NCBI RefSeq assembly: GCF_033100115.1
Contig: NZ_CP136910.1
Span: forward strand, 3,062,001 to 3,126,000
Direction: 5' to 3'
Source: Anaerocolumna sp. AGMB13020
Lineage (GTDB): Bacteria; Bacillota; Clostridia; Lachnospirales; Lachnospiraceae
Length of the DNA stretch: 64,000 nt
The translations under genes were made by a program, and so were the position numbers. The stretch's first letter is position 1; each line of letters opens with the position of its first letter. The notes beneath the pieces were generated by a model, which was given only the letters and a program-made list of their open reading frames with translations, ran no database searches and was not told the origin of the DNA. Below, piece after piece: positions 9,018-17,029 of this stretch.

Positions 9018-9129
9018 TTGCTATGAAACAGAAGTAACCGGGTGCTGTTTATGCAGTTATTCAAACAGAGTAAAAAAGAAAGGATGCCAGGGGCAGGGCA
9101 GCTGCTTATAATGGCTTTGGGGTAGAAGC

Positions 9130-9657
9130 TTGAGATTTCTTTTATATATATCAGACTACATAATTCCCTTTATTATTTTTTACATAGTAGGTTTTGCATT
9201 ATTAATGAAAACGCCAGTGTTTCAGGAGTTCACAAAAGGTGCTGAGGACGGCTTTAAAGTGGTTCTTGGTATAATGCCTACCCTTGTCGGTTTAATGGTC
9301 GCTATAGGCATTATGCGAGCTTCTGGAGTACTGGATATGCTGGCAGGATTCATCAAGCCATTAACGAATTTTCTTAATTTTCCTTCGGAGCTGGTGCCGC
9401 TTATTACGGTCAGGCTTTTTTCAGCTTCGGCAGCCACCAGTTTACTGTTGGATATCTTTAAGGAATTTGGTCCTGATTCCTATATCGGCAGGCTTACCTC
9501 CATAATCATGAGCTGTACAGAAACCATTTTTTATACCATGAGTGTTTATTTTCTGACGGCTGGTGTGAAGAAGACGAGATATACCCTGGCAGGGGCATTA
9601 ACTGCTACTTTTGCGGGAATCATTGCCAGTGTATTTCTTACTAAGCTGCTATTCTGA
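9130..9657 (+). CDS. spmB: Spore maturation protein B
   Basis: 175 residues, membrane-embedded, with a Gate-domain core (EDGFKVVLGIMPTLVGLMVAI) and the conserved RLFSASAATSLLLDIF and SCTETIFYTMSVYF stretches of SpmB. It pairs with SpmA in spore core dehydration. The start is a TTG at 9130 with a modest GGGGT ribosome site; no better start lies upstream. No terminator is obvious after the gene. Confidence 0.92.
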   Translation: MRFLLYISDYIIPFIIFYIVGFALLMKTPVFQEFTKGAEDGFKVVLGIMPTLVGLMVAIGIMRASGVLDMLAGFIKPLTNFLNFPSELVPLITVRLFSASAATSLLLDIFKEFGPDSYIGRLTSIIMSCTETIFYTMSVYFLTAGVKKTRYTLAGALTATFAGIIASVFLTKLLF

Positions 9658-9788
9658 AGTAGAGAAAGCAGTTGTTAGTCAAGAACAGCAGCTGTTGTTA
9701 AAAAAAAGTATTTGGCAGCATAGAAAATAAATGGCATCATACATAGGAATTTGATTTGAGAAAAGGGTAATTATTATAAGAATTAGAA

Positions 9789-9817
9789 TTGACACATAAT
9801 CCCATTAAGTATATAAT
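9789..9817 (+). promoter_or_regulatory. Consensus sigma-A promoter for the ABC exporter operon
   Basis: TTGACA (9789-9794), a 17-base spacer and TATAAT (9812-9817) match the vegetative consensus at every position. Transcription would begin near 9824, about 370 bases before the first start codon. Confidence 0.85.
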
Positions 9818-9823
9818 AGAGTT

Positions 9824-10194
9824 CCTTTCGCAAAGTTCGTTTTACCATAACTTTTCTGGCAAAATCCAGGAAGTTGGACTTGGCAAGATATTATGAAGTT
9901 TGATTCATTTATGGATATTGTCCGGAAAATCGGTACAGGATATGAATAAAAATATTAAACCTGCAGAATTTACGGCAATGCCCTCTGATGATGAAAGATG
10001 AAAGATATTACTACCAGGAAACCTAAGTTTGTGACATTTAGAATGAAACACAAACTTTCTATATAAGCTGAATGATAACCGCTACCTTTTTCAGTATAAA
10101 ATGCCAGAATATCTGGCGTTTTATATCCGGAAGAGGCTAATGCTATGTTCAACTTATATAAGTGCATTTTTCATGCACAGAAGAGGAGCATGTA
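9824..10194 (+). promoter_or_regulatory. Long structured leader of the ABC exporter operon
   Basis: No gene is seen here. Three hairpins stand out: AGTTTGTG...CACAAACT (about 10024-10056), ATAAAATGCCAGA paired with TCTGGCGTTTTAT (about 10096-10124), and GTGCAT...ATGCAC (about 10162-10178) just before the ribosome site. They could form a conditional element, though no known riboswitch signature was recognised. Confidence 0.45.
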
Positions 10195-11193
10195 ATGATT
10201 GAGGTAAGTCATATTACCAAGACCTTTCAGGTTGCAAGGCGCAGTGCAGGTCTAAAAGAAGCCATGAAGGCTTTTGTGCACAGAGAGTATCAGGAGGTGA
10301 AAGCTCTTGATGATATTTCATTTACCATTGAAGATGGTGAGATGGTTGGTTATATAGGGCCAAATGGAGCAGGCAAGAGCAGTACCATTAAAGTATTGAG
10401 CGGTATTCTTACTCCGGATGGGGGAAACTGCTTGATTAACGGCAGGGTTCCCTGGAAGGAACGGGTACGCCATGTAAAGGAGATCGGTGTCGTATTCGGA
10501 CAACGTTCCCAGCTTTGGTGGGATGTACCTATTTTGGATTCCTTTGAGCTGATAAAGGACATATATCAGGTGGAGGAGAAAGACTACAAAAAGAATCTGG
10601 AGGAATTAACGGAGCTTCTGGATCTGAAAGATATCCTCAGAACGCCGGCAAGGCAGCTTTCCTTAGGCCAGAGGATGCGGTGTGAGATTGGAGCTTCCCT
10701 TTTGCATAATCCCAAAATACTCTTTTTGGACGAGCCTACCATTGGGCTGGATGCGGTTTCAAAGATTGCAGTGAGGAACTTTATTTTGGAGAGAAACCGT
10801 GACCATGGAACTACGGTTATCTTGACGACCCATGATATGCAGGACATAGAAGCCCTTACCCAGAGAATACTTTTAATCGGTAAAGGTAAAATTCTTCTGG
10901 ATGGCAGGCTGGGGGAAGTAAGGGAGCGTTTTTCCAGGGACAAGCTGATAACGGTGCAATACTCCGGTAAGAAGCCTGTTTTAAGAGATGGCATGACGGA
11001 AGCCTTAAAGGTCCATACCACGAAGGAATCCGCAATAGAGGGAATTCTTACAGTTGCAGTAGATACAGAGATTCTTAAAGTCTCTGAGGCGATTGCCTGC
11101 TTGACGTCTCAGACGGAAATATCTGATATTTCCGTGGCAGGAACATCACTTGATGAAGTGGTCGTACAGCTTTATAAGCAGTATGAAATATAG
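10195..11193 (+). CDS. ABC-2 type exporter, ATP-binding subunit
   Basis: 332 residues. It has Walker A GPNGAGKSS (near 50-58), a Q-loop, the ABC signature LSLGQRMRCEIG, Walker B ILFLDEPTIGLD and the switch histidine TTHDM. The ~75-residue C-terminal extension is typical of the uncharacterised ABC-2 ATPase group that pairs with two DUF990-like permeases. The ATG at 10195 has AGAGGAG six bases upstream. The two permease genes follow, so this is a cytoplasmic ATPase energising export of an unknown substrate. Confidence 0.93.
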   Translation: MIEVSHITKTFQVARRSAGLKEAMKAFVHREYQEVKALDDISFTIEDGEMVGYIGPNGAGKSSTIKVLSGILTPDGGNCLINGRVPWKERVRHVKEIGVVFGQRSQLWWDVPILDSFELIKDIYQVEEKDYKKNLEELTELLDLKDILRTPARQLSLGQRMRCEIGASLLHNPKILFLDEPTIGLDAVSKIAVRNFILERNRDHGTTVILTTHDMQDIEALTQRILLIGKGKILLDGRLGEVRERFSRDKLITVQYSGKKPVLRDGMTEALKVHTTKESAIEGILTVAVDTEILKVSEAIACLTSQTEISDISVAGTSLDEVVVQLYKQYEI

Positions 11194-11209
11194 AAAGGCG
11201 GTGTTCTGA

Positions 11210-12013
11210 GTGAAGAAATATCTGTCTTTTTTTCGAATACGGTTTACCAATGGGCTTCAATACAGAGCGGCTGCCCTGGCAGGTGTAGCAACCCAATTTG
11301 CCTGGGGAGTCCTGGAAATATTGATGTTTAAGGCTTTTTATTCCTATAATCAGGAGGCCTTTCCAATGGATTTTTCCGCACTTTGTTCTTATATCTGGCT
11401 GCAGCAGGCCTTATTATCCCTATACATGGTTTGGTTCTATGAAAATGAGATCTTTGACATGATAATCAGCGGTAATGTGGCTTATGAGTTATGCCGCCCC
11501 ATATCAATCTATAAGATGTGGTTCGTAAAAAATATGGCTTCCAGGTTGTCAAAGGCGGCACTGAGGGCTTTTCCTATTCTGCTGGTAGCGGCCTTTCTTC
11601 CGGCTCCCTATGGCCTGGCTCTTCCGAAAGACATAACGGCAGCTCTATGGTTTCTGTTTTCCTTAACTGCTGCTTTTCTGGTGGTAATTGCTTTCTGCAT
11701 GATTATATATATTTGCTGTTTCTACATGGTTTCCTCCCTGGGGATACGAATAGTGGCGGCTGCTTTGGCAGAATTTCTGACCGGCGCAGTTATACCTCTG
11801 CCCTTTTTTCCGGAGAAGGTCGAAAGAATCATAAGATTTCTACCTTTTGCCTCCATGCAGAATCTGCCCCTAAGAATTTATAGCGGAGATGTCTATGGTG
11901 TACAGTTGTATGAGGGAATCCTCTTGCAATTATTCTGGCTGATGGCAATGATTCTTGTTGGGAAGATGCTGCTGTCCAGAGCCTTAAGAAGAGTTACTGC
12001 CTTTGGAGGCTAA
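11210..12013 (+). CDS. ABC-2 type exporter, permease subunit 1
   Basis: 267 residues with six predicted membrane segments and no soluble domain, typical of the ABC-2 family permeases found as pairs with the preceding ATPase type. The start is a GTG at 11210 behind AAAGGCGG. It lies 16 bp after the ATPase gene and is probably cotranscribed. Substrate is unknown; related trios are often annotated as uncharacterised or multidrug transporters. Confidence 0.88.
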   Translation: MKKYLSFFRIRFTNGLQYRAAALAGVATQFAWGVLEILMFKAFYSYNQEAFPMDFSALCSYIWLQQALLSLYMVWFYENEIFDMIISGNVAYELCRPISIYKMWFVKNMASRLSKAALRAFPILLVAAFLPAPYGLALPKDITAALWFLFSLTAAFLVVIAFCMIIYICCFYMVSSLGIRIVAAALAEFLTGAVIPLPFFPEKVERIIRFLPFASMQNLPLRIYSGDVYGVQLYEGILLQLFWLMAMILVGKMLLSRALRRVTAFGG

Positions 12014-12089
12014 GTTAAGGACAGGGCGGGAATATAGAGACTTGAGATAGAAATTCGGGAACTGAAAGAAATTACAAAAAGGAGGTCAT

Positions 12090-12866
12090 ATGGGACTCTA
12101 TTTAAAATATCTGTCCATTCAGGTCAGAAGCGCCATGGAATACAAGACTTCATTTATTCTGACTGCTTTGGGGCAGTTTCTTGTATCGTTTAATGTTTTT
12201 CTAGGCATATATTTTATGTTTCAGCGCTTTCATGAGGTAGAGGGTTTCACCTTTCATGAAGTTCTGTTATGTTTTTCGGTGGTTCTAATGCAATTTGCTC
12301 TGGCGGAGTGTTTTGCGAGAGGTTTTGATGCCTTCCCATCGGTGTTATCCAGCGGAGGCTTTGACCGTATAATGGTGCGCCCCAGAAATGAGATTCTGCA
12401 GGTTCTGGGTACCAAAATAGACCTTACCAGACTTGGACGTATGTTACAGGCGGTAATTATGTTTATTTACGGGGTATATAAGAGTGAAACAGATTGGAAT
12501 GCATTAAGGATAATAACTTTGATCTTTATGATGGTGGGAGGAGTCGCAGTCTTCTCCGGTTTGTTCTTGCTTTATGCTGCTATCTGCTTTTTTACACTGG
12601 AGGGGTTAGAATTTATGAATATTCTGACTGACGGAGCCAGAGAGCATGGGAAGTATCCAATTGCAATCTATGGTAAGAAAGTGCTTTTATTCTGTACCTT
12701 TATAGTACCCTATGCCCTTATCCAATATTACCCTTTACTGTATGTGCTGGGTAAATCGGATAAGAGCTGGTATATGCTTCTTCCTTTAATTGCGGTACTG
12801 TTTTTGATTCCCTGCTATCTTTTCTGGAAGTTTGGCATGAGGCACTATAAATCAAACGGTTCGTAG
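12090..12866 (+). CDS. ABC-2 type exporter, permease subunit 2
   Basis: 258 residues, six predicted membrane segments, with the ECFARGFDAFPSVLSSGGFDRIMVRPRN cytoplasmic region in parts characteristic of DUF990-type permeases. A strong AAAAAGGAGG ribosome site precedes the ATG. It completes the three-gene exporter (one ATPase, two different permeases forming a heterodimer). A weak hairpin ACCTT..AAGGT at 12871 separates it from the convergent lipoprotein gene. Confidence 0.88.
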   Translation: MGLYLKYLSIQVRSAMEYKTSFILTALGQFLVSFNVFLGIYFMFQRFHEVEGFTFHEVLLCFSVVLMQFALAECFARGFDAFPSVLSSGGFDRIMVRPRNEILQVLGTKIDLTRLGRMLQAVIMFIYGVYKSETDWNALRIITLIFMMVGGVAVFSGLFLLYAAICFFTLEGLEFMNILTDGAREHGKYPIAIYGKKVLLFCTFIVPYALIQYYPLLYVLGKSDKSWYMLLPLIAVLFLIPCYLFWKFGMRHYKSNGS

Positions 12867-12895
12867 CTCTACCTTTTGGAAGGTTGGTTTGTGGC

Positions 12896-14647
12896 TTAGT
12901 TCTGTGCCTTAATCCAGCCTTCCAGGTATTTGTTAATAATTTTAAACTGGGCGGGTCCGATGTCCAGAACGAATTTATGAAAGTCTTTTATATTAAATTT
13001 GCTGCCAAGACTTTCTTCGGCAGTATTTCTTAGCTCCATAAATTCCAGATACCCAACACCGTATTGTGGATAAAGAGCTGGCTCTTCTACCATTGTTGTG
13101 AATAAAACCTGGGCAGTGGACTTATCGGTAATACCAAACTGCTTCAGATAAGAGGCGGTCTGTGCTACAGTCCAGCCTTCATAATTTACCCCCAAATCCA
13201 GACGGCAGTATAAGGCCATATTAGCTGCCATGCTATGATCTAAGTAAGAGGAGGCGGCTTCTGCAAATCCAGCCATATGATAGGAATAGAATTCCACATA
13301 GGTTGCCCAGCCCTCTGCATAGCCGCTGAAGTTCAGCAGGCTTCTTAAAGGGAGTGGATTGGTATTTCTGAAATAAACAGACTGGTATAAGTGTCCGGGG
13401 TAGCCTTCATGGGCCAACGTACTGAAAATCTGCTGATGGTCATAAGCAGGATTATTGTTTATATAGATTACATTGTTGTTATAATTATCAATTGCCGGTA
13501 CCAGGTACATAGCCGGGCTAAGGTAATCCTCCAGGGACTTATGTACATATTTCACGGTAAAGTTTACATCCGGAGCCACCGGAAAATCTTTCTCTATAGC
13601 ACTTCTAAGATATTCAAGTATCTCTTTCGGCTCTGACAGCGGATAGGAAACGGTGGAGGCTTCTTCATAGAGCTTTGGGTCTTTGTCTACCAGATCGTTA
13701 AGAGCAGTCAGGTTACTGGTTATGGAGTCATCAAGTAATTTGATGAGCTCCTCCGGTGAGCGGGAGGTTCCAGTGCCGGAGGCCAGGAGATAACGATAAT
13801 ACTCCTTACCCTTTGGCAGGTTGGCAAGACCCCCTTCGTTTACACCTGTTCCCTTTAAGCCTTCTAAAGTATCAATTAGCAGCTGATAAGCAGGTATTAC
13901 GTTTTTAAGGACAGCTTCCTTATTTTCTTTTTTGTAGGATTTTATCTCAGCTTTTGTAAGTCCTTCATAGCTCTCAATCTTATCGTTGAATACGTCTATC
14001 AGATAGTTGTTTTCAGGGTCTTCAATAAAGGATTGGCATTGTTTTAATATGCTGTCGGCTACGGTGTCACTCATAAACAGGCCGGCTTTTGATTTCTGCT
14101 GTTCAAAGAGACAAATTTCCTCAAAGTACTCCGTAATTTGCGGCAGCAGCTTAAGGTAAATGTCAATGTCATCCTTGGTATAGAAATTGTATTCGGCCAG
14201 CAATACCGGTAACTGCGCCTGAAGACCGGTGGTAGGTCCCAAAACCTCATTGTATAGCAGGTAGGATCCGCTGTTAAGCTCTAACTTCCAGTAGCTGGAT
14301 AATATATCATAAGTTAGCTTCTGACTGGTATTTAAGTTGCTGTACTCAAACTTTTTAAGAGCAGCCAGATAATTTTCTGCAGTGATGAGAGATTTCTTCA
14401 TTTCGCCGATGGAATAGCGGCCAAAAGTAACAGGATAACTATCTATACCGTAATTCTTGGGATTGGCAACAGAGAAGTTAAGGGTTAAAGTATCCTGTGT
14501 CACTTCCGCCTTAAATACATCATTGGTAAAGCTGTCGAACTTGGCCCGTGTGGTTTCCGCATTATCCTTTTTGCCGCAGCCTGTTAACGCTGACACCAGT
14601 AATAGTACGGTAATCAGAAACGGAAACAACTTCTTTCTTTTTTTCAT
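12896..14647 (-). CDS. DUF885-family putative metallopeptidase lipoprotein
   Basis: About 583 residues. The start (ATG at 14647, AGAAAGG upstream) gives a lipoprotein signal MKKRKKLFPFLITVLLLVS with lipobox SALTGC, so the mature protein is likely anchored outside the membrane. The HEGYPGH zinc-binding motif (about residue 412) and the following ESLG-type region match DUF885, a family related to M32-like metallopeptidases. A longer reading frame upstream to 14767 lacks a ribosome site. It may degrade extracellular peptides; no substrate is evident. It lies between the exporter and the blaI operon. Confidence 0.87.
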   Translation of the reverse strand: MKKRKKLFPFLITVLLLVSALTGCGKKDNAETTRAKFDSFTNDVFKAEVTQDTLTLNFSVANPKNYGIDSYPVTFGRYSIGEMKKSLITAENYLAALKKFEYSNLNTSQKLTYDILSSYWKLELNSGSYLLYNEVLGPTTGLQAQLPVLLAEYNFYTKDDIDIYLKLLPQITEYFEEICLFEQQKSKAGLFMSDTVADSILKQCQSFIEDPENNYLIDVFNDKIESYEGLTKAEIKSYKKENKEAVLKNVIPAYQLLIDTLEGLKGTGVNEGGLANLPKGKEYYRYLLASGTGTSRSPEELIKLLDDSITSNLTALNDLVDKDPKLYEEASTVSYPLSEPKEILEYLRSAIEKDFPVAPDVNFTVKYVHKSLEDYLSPAMYLVPAIDNYNNNVIYINNNPAYDHQQIFSTLAHEGYPGHLYQSVYFRNTNPLPLRSLLNFSGYAEGWATYVEFYSYHMAGFAEAASSYLDHSMAANMALYCRLDLGVNYEGWTVAQTASYLKQFGITDKSTAQVLFTTMVEEPALYPQYGVGYLEFMELRNTAEESLGSKFNIKDFHKFVLDIGPAQFKIINKYLEGWIKAQN

Positions 14648-14798
14648 ATACTTCATACCTTTCTTTGGGTAAATAGGATTATCCACCAGATTATGCAGGC
14701 CAGCCCTGCACCTGAGAATAAAAATCCTGTAATAATACTTTATGTTAAATAGATCAAAACCATTCATGAAATCAGGTTAGATGAAAGCTTTCTATTGC

Positions 14799-14827
14799 TT
14801 GACATGCTGTAATACCAAGGGTATAAT
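14799..14827 (+). promoter_or_regulatory. Consensus promoter of blaI-blaR1
   Basis: TTGACA (14799-14804), 17 bases, TATAAT (14822-14827). The start point near 14834 falls at the edge of the BlaI-type operator, so bound repressor would block initiation. Confidence 0.9.
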
Positions 14828-14834
14828 CAATTTA

Positions 14835-14846
14835 TTACAAATGTAA
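14835..14846 (+). promoter_or_regulatory. BlaI/MecI-type operator at blaI
   Basis: TTACAAATGTAA is a palindrome of the form TTACA-NN-TGTAA, the known BlaI/MecI core TACANNTGTA. Two more copies with the same arms lie at the promoter of the penicillin-binding protein operon (22120 and 22154). Confidence 0.88.
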
Positions 14847-14862
14847 GAATTAGGGAGGCTTT

Positions 14863-15246
14863 ATGAAAAAATTACCTCAGATATCAGAAGCAGAATATGA
14901 AGTTATGAAAATTATATGGAGATATGCACCCATCAGCACAAATGAGGTAACCGAGAAGCTGACAGCTGAAACCAGCTGGAGTCCTAAAACCATACAGACA
15001 ATGTTAAAAAGGTTGGTTCAAAAAGAAGCCATAAGTTTTCATAAGGAGAGCAGAGTATTTGTTTATACACCATTAGTGAAGCAGACAGAGTATCTGGAGC
15101 ATGAAAATAATCATTTTTTAAACCGTTTTTATGACGGTAACCTGACCTCTATGTTAACCAGCTATCTGGGAAGTGACAGTATCACGGAGAGAGAGCTGGA
15201 AGAGCTTCGCAGTCTGTTAAAGAAGACGAAAGGAGATAAGAGATGA
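14863..15246 (+). CDS. blaI: BlaI/MecI-family repressor
   Basis: 127 residues. A winged-helix N-terminal domain (ISEAEYEVMKIIWRY...TIQTMLKRLVQKEAI) is followed by a helical dimerisation region, as in BlaI, MecI and CopY. In the known systems the dimer binds TACANNTGTA and is cleaved or released when BlaR1/MecR1 senses a beta-lactam. The gene overlaps blaR1 by four bases (ATGA), has GGGAGG upstream, and carries its own operator, so it is autoregulated. Confidence 0.93.
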   Translation: MKKLPQISEAEYEVMKIIWRYAPISTNEVTEKLTAETSWSPKTIQTMLKRLVQKEAISFHKESRVFVYTPLVKQTEYLEHENNHFLNRFYDGNLTSMLTSYLGSDSITERELEELRSLLKKTKGDKR

Positions 15247-17027
15247 TAGCAGGTTTTATGGTTCGCTTTGCTATTGCAGTACTGGTCATTTCCTTTCTTG
15301 TACTACTGATTATCGGTGTTAAAAAAATTGCAGGAAAAAAATTGTCTCCCAGAACACATTATCTTATCTGGTTCTTTCTGCTTATTGCACTTACAGTACC
15401 CTTTCTGCCGGGAATTTCTTTATCCTATGGCAGCAGCTTTTTTCCAAATTTAAATACCACCTTATCCCCTTCCCCAAGGAGCCTGACAGAGGAGGAAAAG
15501 GTTGTGGAGACAGCTGATAGAGGCTGGATGAATAATTTTGTGGTTTCAGTCGGACAGGAAAGGGAATCGGTCGTTTATCTCATAGTAGGCCTTGTGTGGA
15601 TTTTGGGTATTCTGGTTATGGGAACGGTTACCATAGCTTCCTTTCTGCGGCTTAAGAGGCTGTTTGAGGCTTCCCTGCCCTTGCAGGATGCAGTGATAAG
15701 AAGGTTATTTGAAGAATGCAAAAAAGAGGCAGGTATAAAAAAGAAGATTGAAATATGTAGCAGTGCTTATATAAAATCCCCCATTGTCCTTGGTACCTTC
15801 AAACCAGCAGTGATTTTGCCTATTCAGGCGGTAAAAGAGCAGAGCCCTGAGGAAATCAGGTATATTCTGCTACATGAGTTGATGCATTGCAGGTACCTTG
15901 ACATACCCATAAATTATTGGATATGTCTATTAAGAGTTCTCTACTGGTTCCATCCGCTGGTATGGTATGCATTAAGGGAAGTGCAAAATGACAGGGAGGT
16001 TGCCTGTGACGCTTCAGTACTGACACTGGTGGGAGAGGAACAAGCCCAGGCTTATGGCGAAACATTGATTTCATATGCCAGAAGTGTGTCTTATCCTCGC
16101 TTTTCCACTGCCTCTGCCATGGGAGGTTCTTCAAGACAGATAAGCAGACGTATTAAAAATATTGCAGCCTTTCAAAAAGAAAGTATATGGGGACATCTTA
16201 GAAGCAGGGGGATTCTACTGTTAGTGGGAGCAGCAGTGCTTGCTGTTCTGCCGGGACTCACTACGGCCGCCTCCGATGATGAGGTAAGACTTCCGGATTC
16301 CTATAAGGTAGAGAATAGTCTGGGGACCTATTTCGCAGGTTACGAGGGGAGCTTTGTGATGTATGACCTAAACCAGGAGACATATACTCTTTATAACGAA
16401 AAAGATGCCATAAAGAGGGGCTCTCCGGACTCCACCTATAAAATATACAGTGCTCTTTTTGCGTTGGAGAAGGGCGTTATAACCGGAGAGAATTCAAAGC
16501 TTGGCTGGAATAATACTAAATATCCTTTTGATTCCTGGAATAAGGACCAAGACCTGAAAACTGCCATGAAATATTCTGTTAACTGGTATTTTAAAGCCTT
16601 GGATGAAAAATGTGGATTACCATATCTAAAAGAAAAGTTTGAAAAAATTGGCTATGGTAATAAAGATTTGTCAGGAGGAATATCCGGCTACTGGATGGAG
16701 TCTTCTCTTAAGATCTCTCCCCTTGAGCAGGTAGAACTGCTGACGGCTTTTTACCGTAACGATTATGATTTTAATGCAGAGAATATAAAAACGGTGCAGG
16801 AGGCAATGTTTCTCGGAGAAACAGAGGAAGCCGCCCTGTATGGTAAAACCGGAACCGGAGCAGTGGAAGGAAAAAATATAAATGGCTGGTTCCTGGGTTA
16901 TATAGAAGACCAGAATAACCATTATTTCTTTTCTGTAAACCTGCAAAAGGGAGCTGACTGCAGCGGCAGTCAGGCCGCAGACATTGCACTCAAGATACTG
17001 AAAGGTCTTGGGATATATGGAAATTAA
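15243..17027 (+). CDS. blaR1: BlaR1/MecR1-type beta-lactam sensor-transducer
   Basis: 594 residues. Four membrane segments surround a cytoplasmic M56 metallopeptidase domain with HELMHC (about residue 211) and the downstream acidic ligand region EVACDAS. The C-terminal third is an extracellular penicillin-binding sensor resembling class D beta-lactamases: STYK serine-lysine motif near residue 396, a WYF-type Ser-x-Val-like region, and YGKTGTG near 532. Acylation of the serine by beta-lactam is expected to trigger cytoplasmic proteolysis and derepression. Length and order match BlaR1. The gene ends two bases before the convergent PBP operon's stop. Confidence 0.93.
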   Translation: MIAGFMVRFAIAVLVISFLVLLIIGVKKIAGKKLSPRTHYLIWFFLLIALTVPFLPGISLSYGSSFFPNLNTTLSPSPRSLTEEEKVVETADRGWMNNFVVSVGQERESVVYLIVGLVWILGILVMGTVTIASFLRLKRLFEASLPLQDAVIRRLFEECKKEAGIKKKIEICSSAYIKSPIVLGTFKPAVILPIQAVKEQSPEEIRYILLHELMHCRYLDIPINYWICLLRVLYWFHPLVWYALREVQNDREVACDASVLTLVGEEQAQAYGETLISYARSVSYPRFSTASAMGGSSRQISRRIKNIAAFQKESIWGHLRSRGILLLVGAAVLAVLPGLTTAASDDEVRLPDSYKVENSLGTYFAGYEGSFVMYDLNQETYTLYNEKDAIKRGSPDSTYKIYSALFALEKGVITGENSKLGWNNTKYPFDSWNKDQDLKTAMKYSVNWYFKALDEKCGLPYLKEKFEKIGYGNKDLSGGISGYWMESSLKISPLEQVELLTAFYRNDYDFNAENIKTVQEAMFLGETEEAALYGKTGTGAVEGKNINGWFLGYIEDQNNHYFFSVNLQKGADCSGSQAADIALKILKGLGIYGN

Positions 17028-17029
17028 AT

